Assembly: GCF_024218795.1 (NCBI RefSeq)
Contig: NZ_CP100400.1
Location: forward strand, 1,364,001 to 1,428,000
Direction: 5' to 3'
Length of the DNA: 64,000 nt
Source of the DNA: Halorussus aquaticus
Lineage (GTDB): Archaea; Halobacteriota; Halobacteria; Halobacteriales; Haladaptataceae
Below are positions 36,037 to 45,714 of this stretch, piece by piece. A model generated the notes under the pieces. That model searched no databases and was not told where the DNA came from. It saw only the letters and a list, made by a program, of their open reading frames with translations. Made by a program: the position numbers and the translations under genes. The first letter of the stretch is position 1, and each line of letters begins with the position of its first letter.

Positions 36037-36921
36037 ATGAGCGACGCTTCCGCGGGGTTCGACCTGTCGGCCGACTCCGAGGCATTCGGCTACCCCCGGT
36101 CGTCCATCGCGGCCGACCTCGCGGCCATCGCAGCGGTCGGGGTCGCGCTCCTCGCGGTCCAGTTGTTGCTCCCGGTCGCGGTCCACGACCGCCTCGCGTT
36201 CGACCACGCCGCGTTCGACCCCGTCACCCTGTTCACCGCGGCCTACGTCCACGCCGGAACCGGCCACCTGTTGAGCAACGTCGGCGGGTACGTCTCGCTG
36301 TCGCTGGTCACGTACCTCGTCTGCCTCCACGCCGACCGCCGGGCGTGGTTCCGCCGGACCTTCCCGGCGTTCCTCGTGGTCCTCCCCGTCGCTGTCAACC
36401 TCACGAGCTACGTCCTCCTCGAAACGCGGTTCCCCGCCGCCTCGCCCGTCTCCCGCGGGTTCTCGGGCGTTGTGGCCGGGTTCGGGGGCTTTCTGCTGGT
36501 CGCGGTCGCAGTCCACCTCCGCCGGACCTACTCGCGCGAGACCGTCTTCTTCGTCGGCCAGTTCGCGGTCCTGCTCCTGCTCGGGGAACTGCTCTGGATT
36601 TACGCCGGGCGCGTCACCGTCCTCGAAGGCGCGGCCGTCACGGTCGGTCTCGCACTCGCCGTCTCGGGTATCGCTTCCCGGACCCGCGGCCGGACGTACG
36701 GCGACGACCACTACCGGCAGGTCGGTGTGGACCTGTTGTACGTCGGTCTCGTGCTCGCGCTGCTGGTCTGGTTGGTCTTCGGTCTCTTCCCGGCAGACCC
36801 GGTGGCCCACGGGACGTTCACCAACGTGTTCGCCCACGGCGCGGGGTTCGTCGAGGGCGGTCTGCTGGCGGCGCTCACCCTCGTCGTATTCCGTCCTTCG
36901 AGTAACAACAGGTTTGAATAG
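36037..36921 (+). CDS. Rhomboid-like intramembrane protease
   Basis: A 294-residue membrane protein with about eight hydrophobic segments. HAGTGHLLSNVGGY, near residue 71, has the rhomboid H-x4-HL-x2-N pattern. SRGFSGVVAGF carries the GxSG catalytic serine, near 146. NVFAHGAGFVEGG, near 269, supplies the catalytic histidine. Rhomboids cleave membrane proteins inside the bilayer. The last helices are longer than the minimal core. ATG at 36037 was selected; the frame before it lies over the aldo/keto reductase gene. Confidence 0.8.
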   Translation: MSDASAGFDLSADSEAFGYPRSSIAADLAAIAAVGVALLAVQLLLPVAVHDRLAFDHAAFDPVTLFTAAYVHAGTGHLLSNVGGYVSLSLVTYLVCLHADRRAWFRRTFPAFLVVLPVAVNLTSYVLLETRFPAASPVSRGFSGVVAGFGGFLLVAVAVHLRRTYSRETVFFVGQFAVLLLLGELLWIYAGRVTVLEGAAVTVGLALAVSGIASRTRGRTYGDDHYRQVGVDLLYVGLVLALLVWLVFGLFPADPVAHGTFTNVFAHGAGFVEGGLLAALTLVVFRPSSNNRFE

Positions 36922-36945
36922 ACGCGGCCCCTACCGGGACTCACC

Positions 36946-37536
36946 ATGATGGCGACTACGCACGCCCTGTTCGGGATGGCGCTCGGAGCGGTGGCGCTGT
37001 TCGTCGCGCCCGAGTACGCCACCGCCGCGATAGCGGCGGGCGCGGTCGGCGGTCTCTTTCCCGACCTCGACCTCGCGGGCGACCACCGGAAGGACCTCCA
37101 CTTCCCGGTCTACTACTCGCTGCTGGCGCTTCCGGCGCTCGCGCTCGCGGCCGTAGCTCCGACGGAGGCCACCGTCGCCGCGGCGGTCTTTCTCGCGTCC
37201 GCGGCGGTTCACTCCGCCAGCGACGCCCTCGGCGGCGGTCTCGAACTCCGGCCGTGGCTCGGCACCTCCGACCGGGCGGTGTACGACCACCGCCGCGGAC
37301 GGTGGGTCGCGCCGCGGCGCTGGGTTCGCTACGACGGCGCGCCCGAGGACCTGCTGCTGGCCGCGGTGTTCGCGGTGCCCGGCGTGCTCTACGCCGGGCG
37401 ACTGCAACTGGTCGTCCTCGCGTTTCTCGGCGTTTCGACGGTCTACGCCGTCTTCCGGAAGCGACTGGTCGAGGTCGGCGAATCGCTCGCCGACCGGCTC
37501 CCGCCCGGACTCGCGGCGTACGTCCCGGTCGAGTGA
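36946..37536 (+). CDS. YdjM-type membrane-bound metal-dependent hydrolase
   Basis: A 196-residue membrane protein with about four hydrophobic helices. The N-terminal THALFGMALGAVALF, PDLD in GGLFPDLDLAGDHR, and HSASDALGGG carry the His and Asp residues expected of YdjM/DUF457 membrane hydrolases. The start has two adjacent Met codons. It lies 24 bp after the rhomboid stop, so the two may form an operon. Confidence 0.75.
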   Translation: MMATTHALFGMALGAVALFVAPEYATAAIAAGAVGGLFPDLDLAGDHRKDLHFPVYYSLLALPALALAAVAPTEATVAAAVFLASAAVHSASDALGGGLELRPWLGTSDRAVYDHRRGRWVAPRRWVRYDGAPEDLLLAAVFAVPGVLYAGRLQLVVLAFLGVSTVYAVFRKRLVEVGESLADRLPPGLAAYVPVE

Positions 37537-37629
37537 GTTTCCTCGGTCGGACTGACTACGAGCGGTCGCCACGCTCGGCCGCAATGACTTTGATTGTTCT
37601 CACAGTAGTTGAAAAGCTGATGTAATACC

Positions 37630-38280
37630 ATGAACAGACACGAATTGCTCGCGGTCGTATCGGCAGTAATGCTGTTCTTCGGCGTGTTCGGGGTGACGGC
37701 CTTCACCAGTGCTGCGACGGCCAGCACCGCACTGACAGCCACCGGCGGTAGTCCGGTCAGCGTACAGGACGAGGGCGACGCGCAGAACGACACCATCTCG
37801 CTCCCCGAGGCGATGGAAGTGGCGGCAAACGAGACCGCCGACCGGAACGGAACCGTGGTCGGCGGAGAGCGCGTTCAGGCGGGTGGCCTCCTCGCCTCCG
37901 ATACGGACCCCGAGTTGGCGTACACCGTCAACGTGCTGTTTCCCGACGGGACTCACGTCCAAATCGCCGTCAACGGCACGAACGGGTCGGTCGTGAGCAG
38001 CGAGGAACAGAACGAGGGGTTCCTCGAGAACATCTTCGATGAGACCGACGTACCCAATCAGCCGCTCAACCTGAGCGCGATGCACGACGCGACCGAGGCG
38101 GTCGCGCTCGCACGGAACGAGACGGACGCCAACGGAACTGTCACGGCGGTCAACCTCGACCAGCGAAACGACGGACTCGTCTACGAAGTCGAGTTCACGA
38201 GAGCGGACGATGGACGACGTACCGTCATCGTCGCCGCGATGAAAGACGGTGAAGGTGTCCTCGACCCCGGTGAAGGCTGA
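37630..38280 (+). CDS. Exported protein with PepSY-like repeats
   Basis: A 216-residue protein with a hydrophobic N-terminal signal (about residues 7-30) followed by two related alpha/beta repeats. TISLPEAMEVAANETADRNGT followed by AYTVNVLFPDGTHVQIAVNG, then MHDATEAVALARNETDANGT followed by YEVEFTRADDGRRTVIVAA, resemble PepSY domains. These usually bind proteins or inhibit peptidases outside the cell. Several N-x-S/T sites suggest glycosylation. The upstream rhomboid and hydrolase genes are separate. Confidence 0.7.
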   Translation: MNRHELLAVVSAVMLFFGVFGVTAFTSAATASTALTATGGSPVSVQDEGDAQNDTISLPEAMEVAANETADRNGTVVGGERVQAGGLLASDTDPELAYTVNVLFPDGTHVQIAVNGTNGSVVSSEEQNEGFLENIFDETDVPNQPLNLSAMHDATEAVALARNETDANGTVTAVNLDQRNDGLVYEVEFTRADDGRRTVIVAAMKDGEGVLDPGEG

Positions 38281-38548
38281 CAATCGGTTACAGTTCCACG
38301 TAGACGCCGGTCTTCGACACGCAGATTCGCCGAACTCCGTCCTTCACGATAGCGGGTCCGGTCCCGACCGCCTCGATGTCGCCGAATAATATTTTGGGAC
38401 CGCGTAGGACACGGCACAGCGCGTTCGGACCGCAACCGGTACCGATATGGGACGTTCCCGCACGTTTTGACCCCGAGCGACGCTGAAACGCCCGACCGCG
38501 CATCGAAGGGTTTATCCGCCGCGTGACCCTCAGAATCCAGTAATAACC

Positions 38549-39079
38549 ATGTCGGACAAACCCGCCTCGATGTACCGGGAGATCAGCAAGCCGCCGTACA
38601 CCCGACGCGAGTACATCACCGGCATCCCCGGTTCCAAAATCGCACAGCACGAGATGGGCAACCTCGAGAGTGAACAGGACGACTACCCCGTCCAGATCAG
38701 CCTCGTCACCGAGGAGGAGTGCCAGCTCCGTCACGGTTCGCTGGAGGCGTCGCGCCTCTCGGCCAACCGCCACCTCATCAAGGAACTCGGCCCGGAGAAC
38801 TACAAGATGATCCTCCGCAAGTTCCCCCACCACGTCATCCGGGAGAACAAGCAGGCGACCGGTGCGGGTGCGGACCGTGTCTCCGACGGAATGCGTCAGG
38901 CGTTCGGGAAGGTCGTCGGGACGGCCGCCCGCATCCCGCGCAACGACCGCATCTTCACCGCGTGGTGCCAGCCCGAGGACGCGCCCGTCGTGAAGGACGC
39001 GCTCCGCCGCGCCTACAACAAGATTTCGCCGCCGTGCCGCATCAAGGTCGAGAAGGGCGAGAAGCTCCTCGTTGCGTAA
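38549..39079 (+). CDS. rpl10e: Ribosomal protein uL16 (archaeal L10e)
   Basis: A 176-residue large-subunit ribosomal protein near the peptidyl-transferase centre and A-site t[24 protein letters not shown] and the flexible-loop segment [22 protein letters not shown] are diagnostic of archaeal/eukaryal L10e. A TATA-like ggtttatcc (38509-38517) lies about 32-40 bp upstream, giving a short leader. The gene stands alone here. Confidence 0.95.
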   Translation: MSDKPASMYREISKPPYTRREYITGIPGSKIAQHEMGNLESEQDDYPVQISLVTEEECQLRHGSLEASRLSANRHLIKELGPENYKMILRKFPHHVIRENKQATGAGADRVSDGMRQAFGKVVGTAARIPRNDRIFTAWCQPEDAPVVKDALRRAYNKISPPCRIKVEKGEKLLVA

Positions 39080-39630
39080 GCGGTTTCTCGTCGCCTTTTC
39101 CTGCGTTCTCCGCCCGTGAGCCGACGGCTCGGTCGTCGTCCCGTGCGTACTTCGCCGGACCTCCGCTCTGACGCGGGACTGATACTGCGCGGAGTACGTC
39201 GCGCTGGCAATCGGCCGCTACTGTCGAGACAACTCGAATACGAGTTCCTGAACTTCCGATTCGAATTACTCGACGAGTGAGAACTGACAGCCTTTTACAG
39301 TTGATACACTGGTAGGAGGTACCGCTAATACTGTTCTGTTCTAAGAAAATCCTTTACCGAAGTATCCCGACGCTACGCTCCGTAGGAGGTGACCTGCCCA
39401 CTGTTCGAACCGCACTACCCGTCGACCGACGCTGTACTCACGGTCTCGAAACGGACCTGTTTACCGCCGTTACCACCGTCGTTACACTCCCCGTAATCCG
39501 CGGCTATCGTCGGACGGCCGCGAGACCACGACAGGTCGCCCACGCGGAATCGGTCCCCGCCGTCAGTCCGACCGGACGCGCTTCGCTCACTCCATCCACC
39601 TTTTTACCCGCGCGCTCCCTCCGGTAGCGT
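39080..39630. other. Intergenic region of about 550 bp without a gene
   Basis: No frame with protein-like composition and no tRNA were found. An AT-rich stretch at about 39290-39360 and the tttttaccc box at 39600-39607, just upstream of the ATP-grasp start, are the only promoter-like sites. Two similar short segments, gtaggaggtacc and gtaggaggtgacc, lie about 70 bp apart; a small RNA cannot be excluded. Confidence 0.4.
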
Positions 39631-40518
39631 ATGCTGGACCTCGCGGTCGCCTACCGAGAGGAGACGTTCGAGCGCATGCGCGGCCCATTGGCCGAACGCG
39701 ACGTCGCGGTCCACCACGTCCCCGCGGAGAACCGGGCGATATCGCTGTCGGACCCGCCGTGGCGTAGCGACGAGTTCGACGCGGGGTTCGTCTACCCCTC
39801 GCGGGCGATGGAGGGCGGCGTCGTGGATGCGCTCCTCGACGTGCCGTGGGTCAACGACCGCGAGGCGGTCCTCACGTCGCGGAACAAGGCCGGTGTAATC
39901 GCGGCGCTCGAACGGGCGGGGGTTCCCGTTCCGGAGACCGTCCTCGTCTCGAACCCCGCCGACGAGTCGGACCTGCTCGCGGCCTTCGACCGATTCGACC
40001 CGCCGGTCGTGGTCAAGCCTAACTCCACGACGCGGGGCGTCGGCGTGGCGAAGGTCGGCGACGCCGACTCCTACCTCGGCGTGACCGACTACCTCGACCT
40101 CGTCCACGACTACCGCGCCACCGGCGACAAGTCGTTCCTCGTTCAGGAGTACGTCCCCGAGGCGACGGACTACCGCGCGATGGTCGTAGACGGCGAGTGC
40201 GTCGGCGGCGTCGAGCGCCGCCTGCCCGATTCGGCGACCGACGGGGCGCGACCCGACCGCTGGAAGCACAACGTCCACCGCGGCGCGGTGGCGACCGGCG
40301 TGGACCTGCCAGCGAACCTCCGCACTCTCGCCGAGCGCACGGCCGAGGCGCTCGACATCGACTACCTCGGCGTCGATATTCTGGTCGCGGACGACCGCGC
40401 GGTGGTCAACGAGACCAACGCCCGGCCGACCATCGACGCCGAGACGAAGTACGACGCCGGGTTCTACGACCGACTCGCCGACCTGATTCGGCGGACGGCG
40501 GCGCGAGACGGAGACTGA
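39631..40518 (+). CDS. RimK-type ATP-grasp ligase
   Basis: A 295-residue ATP-grasp protein. VVVKPNSTTRGVGVAKV holds the nucleotide-binding lysine, LVQEYVPEATDYRAMVVDG is the central ATP-grasp strand region, and VNETNARPTIDAETKYDA is the Mg-binding loop (Glu and Asn). RimK homologues add glutamate or related residues to proteins or small cofactors. Archaeal members make such peptides on F420, proteins or peptides; the substrate here is unknown. Confidence 0.85.
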   Translation: MLDLAVAYREETFERMRGPLAERDVAVHHVPAENRAISLSDPPWRSDEFDAGFVYPSRAMEGGVVDALLDVPWVNDREAVLTSRNKAGVIAALERAGVPVPETVLVSNPADESDLLAAFDRFDPPVVVKPNSTTRGVGVAKVGDADSYLGVTDYLDLVHDYRATGDKSFLVQEYVPEATDYRAMVVDGECVGGVERRLPDSATDGARPDRWKHNVHRGAVATGVDLPANLRTLAERTAEALDIDYLGVDILVADDRAVVNETNARPTIDAETKYDAGFYDRLADLIRRTAARDGD

Positions 40519-40589
40519 TTTTCAGCCGAATTAGATACACAACCAATCCCTAAAATTTTCTATACGTTTCCGAACGCAATACTGGGACA

Positions 40590-40745
40590 CGTCACTCCGG
40601 CGCGTGCGGGAGCGGCCTCCGTGCCGCGCCCGTCCGCGCGAGGGACGACTGAGCGAGTACCCTTCGGGTACGAGCGAAGGAAGAGGTTGGGGAGGCGTGA
40701 GGTCTGCGGTCCCGGTGCTGTGCGGTAGACTCAGTGGCTCCAGCA
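40590..40745 (+). ncRNA. GC-rich structured segment, possible non-coding RNA or repeat element
   Basis: The region before the CHY-type gene contains a strong hairpin gtaccc-ttc-gggtac (about 40657-40671) and G-rich gaagaggttggggaggcgtgagg, followed by gtgctgtgcggt. No protein frame is supported. It does not match SRP or RNase P RNA landmarks that I could recognise. Orientation is assumed to be forward. Confidence 0.25.
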
Positions 40746-40813
40746 GTAGCTAGCTTCGACTCGACTTCTCTCGAACGCACTGGGATTTCTTCTCCCGAAA
40801 GAACACTCCGTGA

Positions 40814-41167
40814 CTACCCCTCGAACGCGAAGTATCGCTCGTAGTGGTCCGCACACCCCGGATTGAACTCGGCCCCGCAGTCCGGACATCGGTGCTCCCC
40901 ATCGACGAACTCGCGGGGCGTCAACTCCGCGCCGCAGACGCCGCACAGCACCGCCGCCGCTTCGCTCTCCACGGACAGGCGCTCGGCCTCGTGGTCCGCA
41001 CTGGCGTCGTGACACCTGAAGCAGGGGTAGTACGCCTCGCAACAGGCGAACCGCAGAGCCACAACGTCGCGGTCGGTATCGTAGTGGGCGCACCGCGTCT
41101 CCGGGCCGACTTCGACGCCGCGGACTCGGTGCCCGTGAATTTCGCGTTCCATCGCTCGGTCGTCCAC
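40814..41167 (-). CDS. CHY zinc-finger protein
   Basis: A 117-residue protein with a CHY-type zinc domain: HGHRVRGVEV ... RCAHYDTDRDVVALRFACC, YYPCFRCHDA, then VLCGVCGAELTPREF and HRCPDCGAEFNPGC. It has about eleven Cys/His ligands, enough for three zinc ions. Prokaryotic members are small stand-alone proteins of unknown role, perhaps in protein quality control. It follows the aminopeptidase by only 3 bp, so they share an operon. Confidence 0.85.
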   Translation of the reverse strand: MDDRAMEREIHGHRVRGVEVGPETRCAHYDTDRDVVALRFACCEAYYPCFRCHDASADHEAERLSVESEAAAVLCGVCGAELTPREFVDGEHRCPDCGAEFNPGCADHYERYFAFEG

Positions 41168-41170
41168 CGT

Positions 41171-42115
41171 TCAGGGTTGCGGCAGGTCGATTTCCTCACC
41201 GTCGGCGTACACCGTCGGTTCGCGAAGGATGCCGTCGAAGTGGATTGGGGCCTCGGTGTCGCCGCCGATGCCCGCGTCGTCGCCGATGGCGATGTGGACC
41301 GTCCCGCCCGCCTTCTCGTCCAGCAGGACGGACCCGACCAGTTCCGTGACGGCGACGTTGGTGCCGATGCCGAGTTCCGCGAGGTTGTAGGCCGCGTCGC
41401 CGACTTCCTCCGCGGCGTCCTCGACGCTCCCGCGAATCTCGTCGTCGGAGATGCGGGTGACTTGCCCGTCCTCCACGTCGAATTCGAGGGTCTGGCCTTC
41501 CTCCAGTAGGCCGTGGGGCATCATCGTCCCGTCCACGACGTAGGTGCCGTCGGCCGTCTCGGGGCTGACGAACACCTCGCCCGCTGGGAGGTTCGAGAAT
41601 CCGCCCGCCTCGTGGACGATGCCGGTGTCGTCCAGCCACTCCCTGTCGCCCGGTTCGAAGGTGATGTCGGTCCCTTGGGGCGACGTGACCCGAATCTCGT
41701 CGGCGTCGGCGACCTGTTCCAGCACGTCCTCGCAGTGTCGCGCGATGGTCTCGTAATCGGCCTGCAGTCCGGTGGTGAACACCTCCTCGGTGATGCCGGG
41801 CAGGGTCGCGCCGCGAGCGCCCGCCTCGTTGGCTTTCCCGCGAGCGCGGGTGTGGCTCAGGCTCTTGGTCGTCGGGGCGAGGAACACGTCGCTGGCGGCC
41901 ATCGCGGCCGAGACCGGCGCGGGCGGTTCCGCGCCGTGGGACGCGCCCGGCGGGAACCGGACGATGGTCGCGTCGTCGGTGACCTCGCTGGCGACGTCGT
42001 AGAGCGCCTCACCGATTGGCTCGCGCTTGTCGTCGGTGACGATGCAACACGACTCGGTCTCTTCGAGGGCGAGACACTGCGTGATGGCGGTCTCGGCCGC
42101 GTCTCGGAGGCTCAT
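41171..42115 (-). CDS. M29-like aminopeptidase (leucyl aminopeptidase family)
   Basis: A 314-residue metallopeptidase of the thermophilic aminopeptidase type. VFLAPTTKSLSHTRAR, EVFVSPETADGTYVVDG near residue 180 and GGTVHIAIGDDAGIGGD, near 270, carry conserved Glu/His/Asp metal ligands. It cleaves N-terminal residues from peptides in the cytoplasm. The normal family length is 350-400; this one is of the shorter archaeal type. Confidence 0.75.
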   Translation of the reverse strand: MSLRDAAETAITQCLALEETESCCIVTDDKREPIGEALYDVASEVTDDATIVRFPPGASHGAEPPAPVSAAMAASDVFLAPTTKSLSHTRARGKANEAGARGATLPGITEEVFTTGLQADYETIARHCEDVLEQVADADEIRVTSPQGTDITFEPGDREWLDDTGIVHEAGGFSNLPAGEVFVSPETADGTYVVDGTMMPHGLLEEGQTLEFDVEDGQVTRISDDEIRGSVEDAAEEVGDAAYNLAELGIGTNVAVTELVGSVLLDEKAGGTVHIAIGDDAGIGGDTEAPIHFDGILREPTVYADGEEIDLPQP

Positions 42116-42149
42116 GGTCGGGAGGTCGGTCGGCGAGAGGTTAGGTCTT

Positions 42150-42228
42150 GTCTTCGCGAACGAAGTGAGCGAAGGCTCGAAAGATGCGGTTTATCTTTCG
42201 GCGTCTTCGCGAGCGAAGCGAACGAAGG
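42150..42228. repeat. Paired 26-bp direct repeats around a hairpin
   Basis: gtcttcgcgaacgaagtgag... at 42150-42175 and gtcttcgcgagcgaagcgaa... at 42203-42228 are 26-bp direct repeats with 2 or 3 differences. Between them, cgaaagat (42178-42185) and atctttcg (42193-42200) form a perfect 8-bp stem around gcggttt. It lies between the aminopeptidase start and the FetB-like stop. Confidence 0.7.
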
Positions 42229-42263
42229 TCCGCCGCAACTCGTCTCCCACGGTCGGACGCGAC

Positions 42264-43094
42264 TTACCCGCCGGACGCACCCGTCTCGTCCTCGCCAGCG
42301 TCCGCCGCCTCGAACGGCTTCAACTGTTCGGCCTCGGTGAAGGCGTACTCGCTGACGAGCAACGTACTCGTCATGCTCGTCAGTCCGCCCGCCGCGAACA
42401 GCATCGCCATTATCACGAACTGGTACTCGGCGGCGTAGATGGGGTTCGCGCCCGCGAGAATCATACCGGACATCATTCCCGGGATGTAGACGAGTCCGAG
42501 ACTCTTCAGCGAGTCCACCATGGGGATGAGCGAGGCCCGGACGCTCGTCGTCGCGTAGTCGGAGACGACCGTCCCCGGCGGGACGCCGAGCGAGAGGACC
42601 GCCTCGATCTCCTCGCGATTCGACTGGATTTCGCCTTTGAACCGGTCGAGGGCCAGCGAGTTGGTCTGCATCGCGTTGGCGATTATCATCCCGCCGACCG
42701 GGATGAGGTTCCGTACCGTCGCCTCTATCGCGCCCGCCGCGAGCATCGTCGTGATGACGACGCCCGCGCCGAAGAGGATACTGACGAGCGAGACTCGGAA
42801 CACTCCCGGCACGCCCTCGCCCCGGTCCTTCGATATCCACGCCGCTATCACTATCATGGCGAGGACGACGCCGCCGCTCCAGACGAACGGCACGGTGAAC
42901 AGGACGCCGATGAACGCGCCCATCGCGACGACCTGCACGAACCCCCTGACGAACGCCCGGCCCAGTTCGGATTCGAGGTCGAGGTTCCGGAGGTACGAGA
43001 TGCCGAGGACGAGCGCGGCGAGTGCGGACGCGACCCCGACCTGCGCGAGTCCCCGCAGGACGACCGGGTCCCGGAGCTGTTCGAGGAGGCTCAC
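42264..43094 (-). CDS. ABC transporter permease (FetB/YbbM, UPF0014 family)
   Basis: A 276-residue membrane protein with about seven hydrophobic helices. Conserved segments include VQVVAMGAFIGVLF, GGMIIANAMQTNSLAL near residue 137 and SLGLVYIPGMMSGMILAGANP near 210. E. coli FetB takes part in iron homeostasis. It pairs with the ATPase by a 4-bp overlap. The substrate may be iron or another metal; unproven. Confidence 0.85.
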   Translation of the reverse strand: MSLLEQLRDPVVLRGLAQVGVASALAALVLGISYLRNLDLESELGRAFVRGFVQVVAMGAFIGVLFTVPFVWSGGVVLAMIVIAAWISKDRGEGVPGVFRVSLVSILFGAGVVITTMLAAGAIEATVRNLIPVGGMIIANAMQTNSLALDRFKGEIQSNREEIEAVLSLGVPPGTVVSDYATTSVRASLIPMVDSLKSLGLVYIPGMMSGMILAGANPIYAAEYQFVIMAMLFAAGGLTSMTSTLLVSEYAFTEAEQLKPFEAADAGEDETGASGG

Positions 43095-43762
43095 GCGACG
43101 ACCTCGCGGACCGGACCCTCCGCGGTCACGCGCCCGTCCTCGAAGACGGCGACCCGGTCGGCGAGTCGCCTCGCCTGCTCGCGGTCGTGGGTCACCAGCA
43201 CGTACGTCAACCCGAACTCGTCCCGGAGGTCGGCGAGCAACTCCTCGACCCGCGTCTCGGAGGCCGCGTCCAGACTCGACGTCGGTTCGTCGAGCAACAG
43301 CACCTCCGGCCGATTCAGGACGGTCCGGGCGATGGCGACTCGCTGCGCTTCGCCGCCGGAGAGGTCGTCCACCTTCCGCGGTCCGTATCCCGAGAGGTCT
43401 ACTTGGTCGAGGAGGTCATCGACCCGCCCGTCGTCCACGGACTCCCCCCGCAACCGCGGACCGACGGTGACGTTCTCGCGGACGGTCCCGCTACGGAGCG
43501 CGGGCCGTTGGGGGACGTAGCCGACGCGATGGCGAAGTTCCTGCGGCGGAACGTCCCGATAGTCGGTCCCGTCGAGGTAGACCGTGCCCCCGGTCGGTTC
43601 GTCCAGTCGGTTGAGCAGACGGAGGAACGACGACTTCCCGGCCCCAGAGGGACCGAGTATCCCGAGAACGTCTCCCTCGTCTACCGCCAGCGAGACCGAA
43701 TCGACGAGTCGGTCGCCCCCGACCTCGCGCGTGAGGTCCTCGGTTTCGATTGCAGCGGTCAT
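43091..43762 (-). CDS. ABC transporter ATP-binding protein (FetA/phosphate type)
   Basis: A 223-residue ATPase. Walker A is GPSGAGKSS (about residue 38), the signature LSGGEAQRVAIAR, Walker B VLLLDEPTSSLD, and the H-loop THDREQARRLADR. It overlaps the permease start by 4 bp. The pairing with a UPF0014 permease identifies it as FetA-like rather than a phosphate PstB. Confidence 0.88.
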   Translation of the reverse strand: MTAAIETEDLTREVGGDRLVDSVSLAVDEGDVLGILGPSGAGKSSFLRLLNRLDEPTGGTVYLDGTDYRDVPPQELRHRVGYVPQRPALRSGTVRENVTVGPRLRGESVDDGRVDDLLDQVDLSGYGPRKVDDLSGGEAQRVAIARTVLNRPEVLLLDEPTSSLDAASETRVEELLADLRDEFGLTYVLVTHDREQARRLADRVAVFEDGRVTAEGPVREVVA

Positions 43763-43908
43763 GGGTGTAGATTGTCACCGAGATCGTTTGTATCCCCGTC
43801 CTTCCGACACTGGGGCGGCCCACTGACAGAGGATTACTCGGAACGGAGTTAATTCCCACGCAGGAGGCTCGAAACCATTATGCGCGTCGGCGTCGGAAAC
43901 CCACGTAC

Positions 43909-44922
43909 ATGCTACGGGTCGGAGTCAACGGATACGGGACCATCGGCAAGCGAGTCGCGGACGCGGTCCGCGCCCAACCGGACATGGAAGTCGTCGGCGT
44001 CGCCAAGACGCGACCCAACTTCGAGGCCGAACAGGCCATCGAGAAGGGCTTTCCCCTCTACGCGGCCGTCGAGGACCGGGTGGACCAGTTCGACGAAGCG
44101 GGGGTCGAACTCGCCGGGATGGTCGAGGAGTTGGTCGAAGAGAGCGACGTGGTGGTGGACGCCTGCCCCTCCGGAATCGGCGAGCAGAACGCCGAGATGT
44201 ACGCGGAGTACGACACGCCCGCGCTGTATCAGGGCGGCGAGTCCGCCGACTTCGTGGACACCAGTTTCAACGCCCGGTCGAACTTCTCGGACGCCAACGG
44301 TGCCGACCACGTGCGCGTCGTCTCGTGCAACACGACGGGCCTCTCGCGTCTCGTCGCACCGCTCCGCGAGGAGTACGGTATCGAGAAGGTCCGCACGACG
44401 CTGGTGCGGCGCGGCGGCGACCCCGCCCAGACCGGGCGCGGTCCCATCAACGACATCGTGCCGAACCCGGTCACGCTCCCGTCCCACCACGGCCCGGACG
44501 TGAACACCATCTTCCCGGACCTCGACATCGACACGCTCGGCCTGAAGGTGCCCGCGACGCTGATGCACATGCACAGCGTCAACGTCACGCTCGAATCCGA
44601 CCCCGACGCCGACGAGGTGCGCGACCTGCTCGAAGGCGAATCCCGACTGTTCGTCATTCCCGAGCACTTCGACATCGACGGCGCGGGCAAACTCAAGGAG
44701 TACGCCCAAGACGTGGGTCGTCCGCGCGGCGACATCTGGGAGAACTGCGTCTGGGGCGAGTCGATTACGATGGAAGGAGACGACCTCTACCTCTTCCAGG
44801 CCATCCATCAGGAGAGCGACGTGGTGCCCGAGAACGTGGACGCGATTCGCGCGGTCACGAACGCCGCGGACGCCGAGGAGAGCATCGAGACGACGAACGA
44901 AGCGCTCGGAATGGGTATCTGA
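43909..44922 (+). CDS. gapB: Archaeal type II glyceraldehyde-3-phosphate dehydrogenase
   Basis: A 337-residue NAD(P)-dependent enzyme of the archaeal family. The N-terminal [14 protein letters not shown] binds the nucleotide. The catalytic cysteine is C140 in [11 protein letters not shown]. Haloarchaea commonly carry this type for gluconeogenesis. The gene is divergent from the FetA-like gene. Confidence 0.95.
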   Translation: MLRVGVNGYGTIGKRVADAVRAQPDMEVVGVAKTRPNFEAEQAIEKGFPLYAAVEDRVDQFDEAGVELAGMVEELVEESDVVVDACPSGIGEQNAEMYAEYDTPALYQGGESADFVDTSFNARSNFSDANGADHVRVVSCNTTGLSRLVAPLREEYGIEKVRTTLVRRGGDPAQTGRGPINDIVPNPVTLPSHHGPDVNTIFPDLDIDTLGLKVPATLMHMHSVNVTLESDPDADEVRDLLEGESRLFVIPEHFDIDGAGKLKEYAQDVGRPRGDIWENCVWGESITMEGDDLYLFQAIHQESDVVPENVDAIRAVTNAADAEESIETTNEALGMGI

Positions 44923-45138
44923 GCGCGTCGTCTCGCACGGCGGTCGAAATACTGCGGGTTACTTAGCGGGGACGATTCGTCGGACGGACTCCGTTTAGTA
45001 GGTTATCGGGCTCATATCTGTTATGTAATTTAACCTAATGACATTTATATTTTTGCGCCGAGCAGATGGCGTATCCGAGGTCCGGCAACGAGACCCGGGT
45101 GCCAAAGGCTTTTGCCCGCTTGCATCCTACCGTCGTGC

Positions 45139-45543
45139 ATGCGAAGAGACGACCGCGACGACCCCTTCGACGACCTCTTTCGGGAGATCGAGCGCATGAT
45201 GAACGAGATGATGGGCGACGACTTCGACATGCGCGTCGAGCGCGGCGAGAACGGCGGCGGACAGACCGGGTTCGGTACCGAGACGCACGTCGATATCCAC
45301 GAGGCCGACGATGTCGTGCGAGTCATCGCCGACCTCCCGGGCGTCGAGAAGGCCGACATCGACCTCAAGTGCGACGGCGAGACCCTGACCATCAGCGCGG
45401 CCAGCGACCACCGCGAGTACGACGAGCGAGTCCGCCTGCCCGCGCAAGTAGACGAACACTCCGCGACGGCCACGTACAACAACGGCGTCCTCGAAGTCAC
45501 GTTCGACAAGTCCGAGGACTCCGCGGACATCGACGTTCAGTAA
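45139..45543 (+). CDS. Hsp20 small heat shock protein
   Basis: A 134-residue chaperone. The alpha-crystallin core covers about residues 45-130, with HEADDVVRVIADLPGVEK and the C-terminal NNGVLEVTF (consensus A-x3-N-G-V-L). The acidic N-terminus RRDDRDDPFDDLF is typical of haloarchaeal copies. The start at MRRDDRDD was preferred over one nine codons upstream (MPACILPSC). A TATA-like acatttatattttt (45041-45054) lies about 90 bp upstream. Confidence 0.88.
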   Translation: MRRDDRDDPFDDLFREIERMMNEMMGDDFDMRVERGENGGGQTGFGTETHVDIHEADDVVRVIADLPGVEKADIDLKCDGETLTISAASDHREYDERVRLPAQVDEHSATATYNNGVLEVTFDKSEDSADIDVQ

Positions 45544-45714
45544 CGTTCGCCTCCGGAAGACGCGCTTCAGGGGTTCGGTCTTAGCGTTTCGGTCGCCGTA
45601 TCTTCTCTCTTTGTGTCCTGTCCTATCTCCGTCTCCAGACGTGGGTTCCTCCGTCGGAACCGCGAACAGGAAACTCCACGCGCTTTTACGCGCGGACGAC
45701 GTAGGCGACGATAT

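Noticed and set aside
38288..38503. A possible 71-codon reverse gene ending VSKTGVYVEL
   Set aside because: Its last 35 residues look protein-like, but the start is Arg/Cys-rich and it covers the uL16 promoter; too weak to claim.
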